The notes under the pieces were generated by a model. That model had not been told where the DNA came from. It saw nothing but the letters and a program-made list of their open reading frames with translations, and searched no databases. A DNA stretch of 64,000 bases from Morinoia aosen. Taxonomy: Eukaryota > Arthropoda > Malacostraca > Amphipoda > Talitridae. Positions 1 through 10,682 of this stretch are shown here, one piece after another; the first letter of the stretch is position 1, and each line of letters starts with the position of its first letter. The translations under genes were made by a program, and so were the position numbers. Location of the stretch: the NCBI GenBank assembly GCA_030386875.1, contig CM059563.1, positions 11,240,001-11,304,000 on the forward strand, in the 5' to 3' direction.

Positions 1-1588
1 AATTCTAATCCAGAAATCATCCAACTATCTGATTTGGGGGTTAAATTTAGTGTAACCAGTAATTGGTCGCCCTCAACTGTAGCTACTTGTCCCTTTGACC
101 TCTTGGCAATGGCGGCTACCTCCAGTGGTTGTTGTCGTTATAACTCATAGGATGCCTTATACTATCCTAATCTGTATCCTCATGATCAATGTTCTCTAAA
201 TCCCTCTTGTGCTCTTATCCTCCTCCTCATCTACAAATTCTGTGCACTTTGTGCATAGATTCCGCGTTCCCTCTACCCTTTTTCAAATGGTGCCTTCCTC
301 TCTCCTCTCGTAGGACACCTTTCACGTTCAAGCCAAGGAGACCAGGGATTTTTCATATAATAATAAATAATAACAATAATCAGACTGCACGTGCCCTCTC
401 TGGCACAATTCCTAGCTTAAGTCAAGTAATCTTTATGACAATTCTAGCCTTAGTTATGACCAATACAGCCAGCCCTCGACGGCGGCTTAGCGTAAACGTT
501 CGAATTAAACACTGCCAACTCTTAAGATACTCATTGTAAATAGCTGTCAAAGCGTAGATTATTGGGCGGCAGAAGCCTTTAATATTAATGAAGACGAACT
601 AACTTACATTGCCTACCCAGTAATATTCTTATCTCATGTATCAATCTTGCACTCCAATCCGGAGATGATCGTACACGACGCGTCACGATTAATAGTACCC
701 GGAGAATACTAGTTGGGAAAATAAGGGCATGTAGGGAGATTCATGATTGTCCATACGAGTACTTATTGTTGCGACTGCCTCGCCCTTGTTCAGGCGCCAG
801 AATTGGGTCGAGGCACCCGCATATAATCCTCTATTTGAGGCAACCCTGTAATTCAGCAGTAAAGCTCGCAGCCTGGCTTGCGTAGCGACTGTCTCTCCTT
901 GTGTTATCATGCTTGAACAAGTAACCCAAACTAATCTCCCGTACAGAAGATCCTGGGAGGCCGACACACAAACAATCACCTCCAACATTCAATCAACATC
1001 CCTCAAAACTCTGTTCGCCACACGGCTCTCAATTCAACTAAGCCACACGGCTACCAATCGACCACCCATGCCCCAAGGCACTAGCAGAAAATAACTACCT
1101 CCTTCATATACTCATATAATCTAACTGTTACCGCACCTGCGGAATATTACACTAACAAATCCATTCTCGCCGGGATCCACCCCGGATTCCCTCGAGCCGC
1201 GGCACCTGCTGAAGTGCGGCTACTCACTGGACCCGGATCCCTTTCCTCAAGGAGTGGACCCCCATACTGCTGCCGTAGTCACGGCACTCAGAGTCGTCAA
1301 AAGTAAACCGAGGCGAGAAATTCCAGTTCCATCATTATCCTGCAGAGGTCAATAGTGCAAGTGGAGAAAATAGATGCCAGGAAGGCAACTCGAATTACCC
1401 AAACAGACACCCCTTCTGAGTCAGATTCATTCATTTGTTATCAATTAAGTGTGCTCTACCCCGAGCACTGGTGGCCCTTAAAAATAATATTACACCCTCC
1501 TAGTTACTTGAGAAATTCCCTCGCTATTACGCCTTTGAAAATTCAAACTCAAGTAGTTCCCCAACTTGGGAGAAATCCAAAGTTCATA
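1..1588 (+). repeat. Gypsy-A 5' LTR (3' part only)
   Basis: Matches 8164-9751 almost base for base. The last shared base is 1588/9751; after it the left copy enters a primer-binding site and the right copy enters unrelated flank, which fixes the LTR end. Small ORFs inside are duplicated with the LTR but resemble no known domain and are not called as genes. Confidence 0.93.
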
Positions 1589-1589
1589 T

Positions 1590-1607
1590 TGGTGACTATT
1601 AATAGCA
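1590..1607 (+). other. Gypsy-A primer-binding site
   Basis: TGGTGACT starts one base after the LTR end. The first seven bases agree with the tRNA-Trp type site used by CsRn1-like elements; the remainder does not match well, so the primer tRNA is only inferred. Confidence 0.6.
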
Positions 1608-1780
1608 TTAATACCAGAGTGTTTTTCACTTGCACAGTTGTCCTTTGTGGGTTGATGAGCGCATGCCAGTGCTGTCGACTTCTGTTGATGGTTACCTTGA
1701 AGGAGGTAGTACTCTGCTCCTCATTATTCAGTAGTCAAACATAGCATTTCCTCCCTAAACTCTTCCCTAATAATAAGTTA

Positions 1781-1994
1781 TTGCTACTGCAGCCTATTCT
1801 AACAAATTCTTCATGTTTTTCAATTGCTACTGAAGCCACCTTTTTACAAAACTCTTCATGCGTTTCCATTGCTACTGAAGCAAAAAAAAACCATAGGAGT
1901 TCTTCTAGAATTATTTCCAGTGCTACTGAAGCTCCTTACTAACAACCTTCGCAATTTCCATTGCTACTGCAGCACCATTGCTACTGAAGCACCA
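1781..1994 (+). repeat. Gypsy-A leader: six irregular repeats of a TGCTACTG(A/C)AGC motif
   Basis: Copies begin near 1781, 1824, 1869, 1920, 1961 and 1979, with spacings of about 43, 45, 51, 41 and 18 bases, in the untranslated leader just before gag. The same array in inverted orientation occurs at 10270-10510 in the Gypsy-G leader. It may be a cis-acting signal (packaging, dimerisation or translation), but that is inference. Confidence 0.85.
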
Positions 1995-2034
1995 TTTGCA
2001 CCATTTGGAAACACCTGTGTCAAAATTAACCAAA

Positions 2035-2979
2035 ATGACGACCCCAGAGGGCACGAATGATCACGCAAACTCCGCACTAAAATTGACACCCTTCGAAATT
2101 AACGGCATCGATGCCTGGTTCCTTCAATCAGAACAGTTTTTCGAAAGCCTGAACATAACGGACGAAAAGCGGATGTACTTTGCCCTGGTTAGGAGTTTAC
2201 CCACGCAGGTGATAGATGACGTTTCCAGCTTCTTGGACCCTAACCTTGATAACCCGTATACCCGCTTAAAGAACGAAATGTTAAAAATTTACAGTAAGGA
2301 TCGTTTTTCTCGGATTCTAGCCCTTTCGCAAAATCAATCAAATCAAAATCAATCCCCTATAGCGTTGCTCAAAAACATGAGACGCTTAGCGAAGGGCTAT
2401 ATGGACGACGAAACACTCAAAGCATTGTACATCCAGCGGTTGCCTGCTCACGTACGACCTTTCCTCATTTCCCCTAACGCCCCCGTGGCACTAAACGAGA
2501 TAGCCCAATTCGCCGAAAAACTCCTCGATCCGGAAATATCGGGCCTGAATAGCCCAGTCACGACCCCTGCAGTAAATCAAACTAGTAGTAGCAGTAATAG
2601 TAGCGGCAGCGCCACTGACGCGCTGCTACGAGAACTAGCTCAGCAAGTTGGAGCGTTAGTCGCTACCCAGCAAGCCGAGCGTGCCAACACTCGTGGAGAT
2701 GTGCATGCGGTAACTCAACACCAAATACCACCGCATCAGCACGCAAATTCTCACCCTCAAAACCCTCCTCCGTTTGACCGCCAGGCCCGTACAAATAGGT
2801 CATTCAATCAGTTTCAGAGGAACGACCCTAGACCTAACAATAGGCAGAGTCAAAATCCTCAAGCTAAGGATTTGTGCTGGTATCACCAGCAATTTTTACA
2901 TATGGCCCGGAAATGTGAGGGTCCCACCTGCCCCATGTTTGCACTTCTTCATCAAAAAAACGGGTACAGCGCGGTGTAA
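2035..2979 (+). CDS. gag: Gypsy-A Gag polyprotein
   Basis: Intact 314-residue Gag, the structural protein that packages the element RNA into virus-like particles. I chose the ATG at 2035 because the open frame upstream begins only with a TTG inside the leader repeats. The N-terminal half resembles the capsid-like region of CsRn1-type Gag; a Ser/Asn-rich and Gln-rich linker follows at about residues 180-260. A C-H-C-C finger sits near the C terminus (Cys281, His284, Cys294, Cys299; spacing CX2HX9CX4C), in place of the usual CCHC knuckle. The same spacing is found in Gypsy-E. The frame ends 18 bases after an A-AAA-AAC slippery heptamer, so pol is probably made as a Gag-Pol fusion by -1 frameshifting. 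Confidence 0.88.
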   Translation: MTTPEGTNDHANSALKLTPFEINGIDAWFLQSEQFFESLNITDEKRMYFALVRSLPTQVIDDVSSFLDPNLDNPYTRLKNEMLKIYSKDRFSRILALSQNQSNQNQSPIALLKNMRRLAKGYMDDETLKALYIQRLPAHVRPFLISPNAPVALNEIAQFAEKLLDPEISGLNSPVTTPAVNQTSSSSNSSGSATDALLRELAQQVGALVATQQAERANTRGDVHAVTQHQIPPHQHANSHPQNPPPFDRQARTNRSFNQFQRNDPRPNNRQSQNPQAKDLCWYHQQFLHMARKCEGPTCPMFALLHQKNGYSAV

Positions 2980-3000
2980 GAGCGAGTCAGGCGCCGTCGC
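2955..3000 (+). promoter_or_regulatory. Programmed -1 frameshift signal at the Gypsy-A gag-pol junction
   Basis: A-AAA-AAC lies at 2955-2961 exactly in the gag frame required for simultaneous slippage. A 7-nt spacer (2962-2968) follows, then a GC-rich stem formed by 2969-2974 and 2994-3000 with one bulged T. A -1 slip moves gag (frame 1) into the pol frame (frame 0), which is open from 2961 through the protease. Gypsy-E has the same layout with a different heptamer and stem. Confidence 0.75.
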
Positions 3001-6000
3001 TTACTAAACCGATATTGACTCGATGCCTCACGATTTTTGACCCCTTAACCAGCATTAGATTCCTCATAGACACGGGTAGCGCTGTCAGCCTTATCCCGGC
3101 CTCCCAAATAGAGAAACAGGGTACGGGAACCCCGAGTCTTAAAGCCGCAAACGGCTCACCCATCCTATGCTACGGCACAAAATCACTTACCTGCTCCCTC
3201 AATCTCAAACGTTCAATGGAGTTCGTGTTCATAGTGGCGGATGTGGACACGGCCATCATTGGTGCAGACTTTCTGCAGAGGTTTGCGCTCGTGGTGGACG
3301 TGAGAAACGGATGCTTGTTTGATAGCGAATCCAGTGAAAGAAGGCCTCTCCACTCGGTCAATATGGTGAACGTCACAGCAAACGTGACTTGCAACGTCAC
3401 TATCACTTGCCCCTACGAACGGGTGTTGGCAGAATTCCCTGCCCTTTCCTTACCTAACGTAAAATCTAATCACAACACGCTGACGGAACACTATATTGAG
3501 ACGAGTGGTCCGCCCGTTCACGCTAAAGTACGGCGTCTTCCCCCAGACCGATTGCAGGAGGTAAAGTCTGAATTCCAGCGGATGTTAGCTGATGGGACAG
3601 TTCGTATCTCAAAGAGTCCCTGGTCTAGCCCTTTGATCTTAGTGCCTAAAGCTAATGGCGAGACGCGGATCTGCGGGGATTATAGGATGCTTAACGCAGT
3701 CACCACACCCGATAGGTTCCCCATTCCCTTACTGCAGGATTTCACTGCGAATCTCGCAGGGACAAAAATCTTCTCTAAAATAGATTTAAAACGAGCCTTC
3801 AATCAGATTCCGGTGCACGAGAGTTCTATTAAAAAGACCGCTGTGTGCACGCCGTTTGGTCTGTTCGAGTATCTTCGCATGCCATATGGCCTGCGTAATG
3901 CTCCTCAGACCTTTCAGCGTCACATGACGGAAGTCCTTTCCGACCTACCCTTTTTGTACTGTTATCTTGACGATGTGCTAGTGGCCTCGGGGACGCCTGA
4001 GGAACATGTACATCATCTGAGAGAGCTTTGCAAACGACTAGCGTCGCACTCACTACTGATCGATCCAGAGAAGTGTGTGTTGGGAAAGAAGGAATTGACT
4101 TTCTTGGGTCACCACACTAGCGAGAGGGGAATTAAGCCGCTTCCCGAAAGAGTGGCAGCCTTACGGAACTTTCCGAGACCAACGACCCAAAGACAGTTGC
4201 GCAGGTTCTTGGGATCGGTTAATTTTTACCACCGATTCCTGAGGAACTGTGCAGAGACCCTTGCCCCGCTCACCTCCTTGATTAAACCTAAAAAAAGAGG
4301 CAAACCCGTTACGGTCGAGTGGACTGGGGAGGCAGAGAGAGCGTTCGAGCTCATCAAAGAGAGACTCGCTACTGCTACAGAATTAGCTTACCCACACCCT
4401 GAGGCAGAATTCAGCCTGTTGGTGGATGCGTCGAATATAGCGGTCGGTGCTGTGTTGCAGCAAACTGTAAATAATATCACTTCGCCGTTGGCGTTTTTCA
4501 GCCACAAGCTCTCCCCAACCGAACCACGTTACAGCACGTTTGGGAGAGAGTTCCTAGCCATTTACTTAGCGGTAAAGCACTTTCGCTACACCCTTGAAGC
4601 TCGTCAATTCATAATTTATACCGACCACAAACCTATCCTCAACGCTATCCGAATGCCTCCCGAGCGCCATTCCCCTAGGGAAAGCCGGCACTTGAGTTTT
4701 ATCGCGCAGTTCACGAGTGACATCAGGCACATCAAAGGCGAGGAAAATACGGTTGCTGATTGCTTATCGCGTGTGTACAGCGCGGTACTAAACCCGTCAG
4801 CACCCGAGTTCCGACCCTCAGTACAAGCGATTTCGCTAGCCGATGTCATTCGTGCGCAGCAGTGCGACTTGGAAATCCATAACTTAATTGAGTGCCCCGA
4901 CTCCTCCTTAAAACTCTCACTCAGAGAAGGCGTTTACTGTGACGCTGATCGGCCGAACCGTTATTACCTGCCTAGCAACTTGCGTTTGCCCGCCATTAAG
5001 CATTACCATAACTTGTCACATCCTGGGACGGATAGAACTTTCCGCCTAATCGCAGATCGTTTTGTCTGGCCCGGGATGCGTAGGGCTATAAGAGAGTTCG
5101 TTCGTCATTGCCCAGATTGCCAAGCAAGCAAAGTCACTCGGCACAACAAAGCCGCAATTCACCCTTGTGCATTTACCGGCAGCAAATTTGACGCAGTCAA
5201 CCTAGATTTGGTAGGCCCCCTACCTATTTCTCGTGGGTATAGTTACTTACTTACCATGATCGATCGCTTCTCCCGCTGAGTCGAGGCTGTCCCCATCGCT
5301 AACATAACTGCAGAAACTGTAGCACGCACTTTTGTCGAAACGTGGATATCCCGGTTCGGAGTCCCTTTGAGCATAACGCATGATCGTGGGGTTCAATTCA
5401 CTTCCGCCTTGTGGTTAGAGATCTCCAAAATCTTAGGTTGCGCGAACATCTCGACAACGGCGTATCACCCCCAATCGAACGGACTCATCGAGAGGGTTCA
5501 CCGCGACCTCAAAGCGGCATTACGCTGCTTAAAATGTCACCACGATTGGGTCGACAGGCTACCGATAGTATTACTTACTCTGAGGAACCTGTTTCGGCAG
5601 GATCAAAAGTGAACGTCCTCTGAACTGCTTTACGGGCAATCATTACGATTGCCTGGCGATGTTATCGATCCCACGTACCAAACCAATGAATCCCCCAGCC
5701 AAATCGCCGATTACGCAGCACGACTAAAGCGCGTCATGAGCGAAGTAGTTTACATACCACCTCGCCTCCCTTCACCATCTGAAAGTTTAGACCCTTGCTT
5801 ACAAAGTTGCACCCACGTTTACGTCCGGGTAGACGGGGTAAAGACCCCTCTGCGACGCCCCTATGATGGCCCCTTCAGGGTCCTCAAAAGGTCCCCGAAA
5901 CATTTCATTATCGAAAGGGGTACCAAGAGCGACAGTGTCAGCATAGATCGTCTTAAGGCGGCGTTTTTGTCCCTTCCGGACGACACCCCGACACACTCTC

Positions 6001-6368
6001 GTGAACCACAACAACCCAGGCTGCAAATCAGCCCCAGGTCAACACCTGTCGAGCCTCCTGGGTTGCACCTGTCCGCTTGGGCTAAGACCCTTCCTCCCAC
6101 TATGGAGTGCAACGAGTTCGTAGTTCCCCCGTATACCGTTCAAAGAACGCCGTTGGAGACTAGGAATTCGGGTGCCTCCACCTCGGATAGCGCTTCTACT
6201 ACTTTAACCCCCCATCACGGGAATCCCCCAGATACTCTGTCATTGTCCCAGTTGGGGATCCGAACGTCAACTTTCACAGCCCCCAAGCTTATTCCTCCTA
6301 CAGCCCCCGAGCATTGTAGCAGGTCTGGCAGACCCCTTCGTCCGCCAGCTCGTTACGCGCAGTCGTAG
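2961..6368 (+). pseudogene. pol: Gypsy-A Pol polyprotein (protease-RT-RNase H-integrase), two in-frame TGA
   Basis: One frame runs from the frameshift site to 6368. Visible in order: aspartic protease with D-T-G-S (about 3069), reverse transcriptase with Y-L-D-D at 3963-3974, RNase H (V-D-A-S near 4425, T-D-H-K-P near 4620), integrase H-H-C-C finger (about 5010-5125), the D, D, E catalytic residues (L-D-L-V-G-P near 5200, H-D-R-G near 5380, G-L-I-E-R near 5485), and a Pro/Ser/Thr-rich tail. The frame is interrupted only by TGA at 5277 and TGA at 5610. By comparison with Gypsy-E these occupy the positions of a Trp and a Cys. No frameshift is seen. The product copies the element RNA and inserts the DNA. 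As read, Pol would stop at the integrase core, so I call it inactive unless TGA is read through. Confidence 0.9.
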
Positions 6369-6521
6369 GGTGGTTAACTCTGTTCTGTCCTTCTCTCCTA
6401 ATTTTCTTTGGCTGTCACGGCCCTTGGAAACTTCTTCGCAGCCTGTTATCTTTTCGCGTAATTGTCGGAGATCGGCTTCGCCGCTCCCAGACCTTTCGGT
6501 CTCCTTTGGGGGGAGGGTAGC

Positions 6522-9500
6522 TGTAGCGAACCTTCGGCACGCAACTCAGTATAAATTTCGGAAATTCTCAAAATGATCATTAAAAATTCAGTAAAATAAA
6601 TCCAACCATCAGAATAAAATTTCATTACGGAATTAATTAACTTCTATCCTCAATTCTATTAAAATTGTGCACTGAAAAATTCATTCTCTAAGAAATCACT
6701 TTTGCGTTGTAACGAAACCCTCCATGACGCTGTGTCGGCAACATTTCCACTCGCACTAGCGCCACTCGTACCAAGTCATTGAAAGTGTGTGCACCGCGTG
6801 TTTTCTCTGGTGAGAATTAAAGTATTGTGTGTGACTGTGCTGTCCTACGGGTAACTATATTTATGTATTATGTAAACCGTCAGTAATATTATTGTGTATG
6901 TATTAAGAAAAATTGCCTAAATTTTCCAGAGTGCTAAACGCTTAGGATTTTTCTTGCCCAGAATTTGGGTTCCCCACAGGCCATTTTTCCCTGTGTATTG
7001 TTGTATATCCTATCTTAAAGTTTGTAGAAAACAATTCACGATTCAATGCAAAGCCATTTTTAGGGAGTTTTCCCCTTTGTTCTCAGAATAATTTTATTTC
7101 AACATTTCAATATGATGGCATTTTATTCAGGCTAGAAATTCTCCTTTTCTTAAAATGATTTTTTGTCAGCATTTCAATGTGTTGTTAATTCTCTCAAGGT
7201 TAGGATTTCCCCCCTTTGTATCAAAAATAATTTATCATGCCAAAATTCAGTATGGTTATTTGTTTATCAAGCTAGAATTTCCCTTTTGTCAAAAATACTT
7301 TTGGCCCAATATTTCAAAATGTGTTTATGTTTTATCAAGTTAGGCTAGCACCAATTATTTTTTAGTCACAGATGTATTCTTCTGAATGCATCTAGTCCTG
7401 CATCAATTACCAATTATTGCCCCAACTGTGTTTCTAAATTAAATTAGGTAGATAAAAAATTAGAAAAACACAAATAATTCTTGATTCTGAAGAATAGATA
7501 GTTAGTAAATTTAATTAAATAGTCATTGTACATTGTTTATTTCAGTTAGGAAAAACTGGAAACATGAGTTTTCTAGTTCAATTGCATTTAGCAAATGCTG
7601 TAGATTTTTTTACCATAATTGATTAATTAAGTGAGACCTAGGCTCAAAGGTTACTGCTCATGCCACCTTAGTTGTCCAGGCAAAGTTGCTGATGTGTTCA
7701 GGCCTCTAATCAATTGAATTGGAATAGCTATTGATCGCCATGGTCTCATTAGGGTTTTGCCATCTCTTGTGTGTTCCAGTTGTAATCAATTGTGTTCTCA
7801 AGTTTTATATGTTTAGTAAGTCAGATCTATTTAATTTGTGGAATTCCCTTGAATTTTAGTCAATGTTTAAATGTCATATCGTGGGAAATGAAGCCATGTT
7901 AGGTTATTTACACAATAGAGATTATATCCTCGGTAGTTACTTACCTCAAGTCGAGTCACATAAATAATCATTCTTTCCTGATCATTAACTGTAGCAAGAA
8001 TTCCTATCATAATCACTTTAGTGACAACTCTTACTATTGATTTTTGGTTAGGTCAATTTGTGTATATAAAATGTCAATAATTAGTCGTTACTGGATTTAG
8101 AAATTAGGGTAATTATGCTTACCTCGGAAAGTCTCCGAATATTCTAAATTCCCAACTCCTGGAAATTCTAATCCAGAAATCATCCAACTATCTGATTTGG
8201 GGGTTAAATTTAGTGTAACCAGTAATTGGTCGCCCTCAACTGTAGCTACTTGTCCCTTTGACCTCTTGGCAATGGCGGCTACCTCCAGTGGTTGTTGTCG
8301 TTATAACTCATAGGATGCCTTATACTATCCTAATCTGTATCCTCATGATCAATGTTCTCTAAATCCCTCTTGTGCTCTTATCCTCCTCCTCATCTACAAA
8401 TTCTGTGCACTTTGTGCATAGATTCCGCGTTCCCTCTACCCTTTTTCAAATGGTGCCTTCCTCTCTCCTCTCGTAGGACACCTTTCACGTTCAAGCCAAG
8501 GAGACCAGGGATTTTTCATATAATAATAAATAATAACAATAATCAGACTGCACGTGCCCTCTCTGGCACAATTCCTAGCTTAAGTCAAGTAATCTTTATG
8601 ACAATTCTAGCCTTAGTTATGACCAATACAGCCAGCCCTCGACGGCGGCTTAGCGTAAACGTTCGAATTAAACACTGCCAACTCTTAAGATACTCATTGT
8701 AAATAGCTGTCAAAGCGTAGATTATTGGGCGGCAGAAGCCTTTAATATTAATGAAGACGAACTAACTTACATTGCCTACCCAGTAATATTCTTATCTCAT
8801 GTATCAATCTTGCACTCCAATCCGGAGATGATCGTACACGACGCGTCACGATTAATAGTACCCGGAGAATACTAGTTGGGAAAATAAGGGCATGTAGGGA
8901 GATTCATGATTGTCCATACGAGTACTTATTGTTGCGACTGCCTCGCCCTTGTTCAGGCGCCAGAATTGGGTCGAGGCACCCGCATATAATCCTCTATTTG
9001 AGGCAACCCTGTAATTCAGCAGTAAAGCTCGCAGCCTGGCTTGCGTAGCGACTGTCTCTCCTTGTGTTATCATGCTTGAACAAGTAACCCAAACTAATCT
9101 CCCGTACAGAAGATCCTGGGAGGCCGACACACAAACAATCACCTCCAACATTCAATCAACATCCCTCAAAACTCTGTTCGCCACACGGCTCTCAATTCAA
9201 CTAAGCCACACGGCTACCAATCAACCACCCATGCCTCAAGGCACTAGCAGAAAATAACTACCTCCTTCATATACTCATATAATCTAACTGTTACCGCACC
9301 TGCGGAATATTACACTAACAAATCCATTCTCGCCGGGATCCACCCCGGATTCCCTCGAGCCGCGGCACCTGCTGAAGTGCGGCTACTCACTGGACCCGGA
9401 TCCCTTTCCTCAAGGAGTGGACCCCCATACTGCTGCCGTAGTCACGGCACTCAGAGTCGTCAAAAGTAAACCGAGGCGAGAAATTCCAGTTCCATCATTA

Positions 9501-9751
9501 TCCTGCAGAGGTCAATAGTGCAAGTGGAGAAAATAGATGCCAGGAAGGCAACTCGAATTACCCAAACAGAAACCCCTTCTGAGTCAGATTCATTCATTTG
9601 TTATCAATTAAGTGTGCTCTACCCCGAGCACTGGTGGCCCTTAAAAATAATATTACACCCTCCTAGTTACTTGAGAAATTCCCTCGCTATTACGCCTTTG
9701 AAAATTCAAACTCAAGTAGTTCCCCAACTTGGGAGAAATCCAAAGTTCATA
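6522..9751 (+). repeat. Gypsy-A 3' LTR (about 3.23 kb)
   Basis: Begins TGTAGCGAAC just after a G-rich polypurine stretch (about 6507-6520) and ends where identity with the 5' LTR stops. It is unusually long for a Ty3/gypsy LTR. No coding domain is recognised inside. The 5' 1.6 kb is AT-rich and the 3' 1.6 kb more GC-rich. Related LTRs in this window (Gypsy-E, -G, -H and two solo copies) share the start TGTAG and parts of the GC-rich segment. Confidence 0.9.
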
Positions 9752-10050
9752 GGGGAATCTAGAATTGGTCGACCTCCATGACTTTAGAACTCAAAGCGAA
9801 CTACGACGTACGATTTCGTTGGCTCGACAGGTGTTGACCTGAAGCGAAATCTAGTCTGGGTTTGTGACATTATTCCCTCAAAACAATATACAAGATCAGT
9901 TCCTTACTTTCCAAAACACATATGCCGGTTAAATACAGCAAATGTGCGACGTAAGTCGTTTGTACAGCCTTCCTAGGCAACGTGCGTGCTCCTCAGGCGT
10001 CCCCAAGGCTACAAGCACACCGACCAGACAGCGATACAAAAAAATGGAAG
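9752..10050 (-). pseudogene. Gypsy-G pol remnants
   Basis: The minus strand at about 9930-10015 matches the Gypsy-A reverse transcriptase just after Y-L-D-D (A-S/L-G-T-P-E-E-H). About 130 bases further on, a second short match near 9815-9835 corresponds to the Gypsy-A Pol tail near 6035. The intervening RNase H and integrase are deleted. There is no usable reading frame. Confidence 0.55.
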
Positions 10051-10269
10051 ATCGGGAAAGAGCTTGGTATTTGGGATACGGAGGAACTTACAAAAGACCA
10101 ACGGTGCACACCCGGCAGTCCCTTGCAACGATCGCAGAGAGTAAATTTATGGTTGGGCATATTTTTGGGCGTCATCTTAAGTATTTCGCAAGTCTATACA
10201 ATTGTGAAGTTAACGTTAATTTGTTTAAATTGGTGTTTCGTACATAGACATTTGCTTGCTTTAGTGCTT

Positions 10270-10510
10270 CAGTAGCAATGGTGCTGCAGTAGCGATGGAA
10301 ATTGCGAAGGTTATTAGTAAGGAGCTTCAGTAGCAATGGAAGTTATCCTAGAAGGTCTCCTAGGGTTCGCTTCAGTAGCAATGGAAATGCATGAAGAGTT
10401 TTGTAAAAAGGTGGCTTCAGTAGCAATGGAAAAACATGAAGAATTTGTTAGAATAGGCTGCAGTAGCAATAACTTATTATTAGGGAAGAGTTTAGAGAGG
10501 AAAAACTATG
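10270..10510 (-). repeat. Gypsy-G leader with CTACTGAAG repeats (inverted match to 1750-1994)
   Basis: The reverse complement closely matches the Gypsy-A leader, including motif copies and spacing. Sequence on either side, both the LTR and the part nearer the primer site, is clearly more diverged, so the leader is the best conserved part of this relic. Confidence 0.85.
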
Positions 10511-10682
10511 TTTGATTACTGAGAATTAGAGGAAAAGGATGGAAAGGAACACTACCTCCTCCAAGGTTCAACATGCAACAGCTGCAACAGCCTCGACATG
10601 CGCTCAAAAACCTCCAAATGATGGCTGCGGCAATTCAGTTGTTTGATTATTTATCAACTCTGGTACGAAATCTGGTCACCAG

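Larger units (their letters stand above)
1..9751 (+). mobile_element. Gypsy-A: CsRn1-like Ty3/gypsy LTR retrotransposon, 5' LTR cut by window start
   Basis: A direct repeat (1-1588 and 8164-9751, offset 8163) brackets gag and pol in the order expected of Ty3/gypsy: protease, reverse transcriptase, RNase H, integrase. The gag carries a C-H-C-C finger and the primer-binding site begins TGGTGAC, both traits reported for the CsRn1 clade. I noticed only about three substitutions between the two LTR copies over 1588 bp, so the insertion looks recent, although pol has two in-frame TGA codons. No env-like ORF lies between pol and the 3' LTR. The right flank is Gypsy-G. The target duplication cannot be checked because the left end is outside the window. 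Confidence 0.93.

Noticed and set aside
189..539. 116-residue ORF inside the Gypsy-A LTR, repeated at 8352-8702
   Set aside because: It is duplicated only because the LTR is duplicated, has no recognisable domain, and is not conserved in the related LTRs of Gypsy-E, -G or -H.
689..988. 99-residue minus-strand ORF in the LTR, repeated at 8852-9151
   Set aside because: Antisense to the LTR, no domain, composition typical of chance ORFs in GC-rich sequence.
1781..1994. CRISPR-like array
   Set aside because: Repeats are short, imperfect and irregularly spaced, in the leader of an LTR retrotransposon of a eukaryote.
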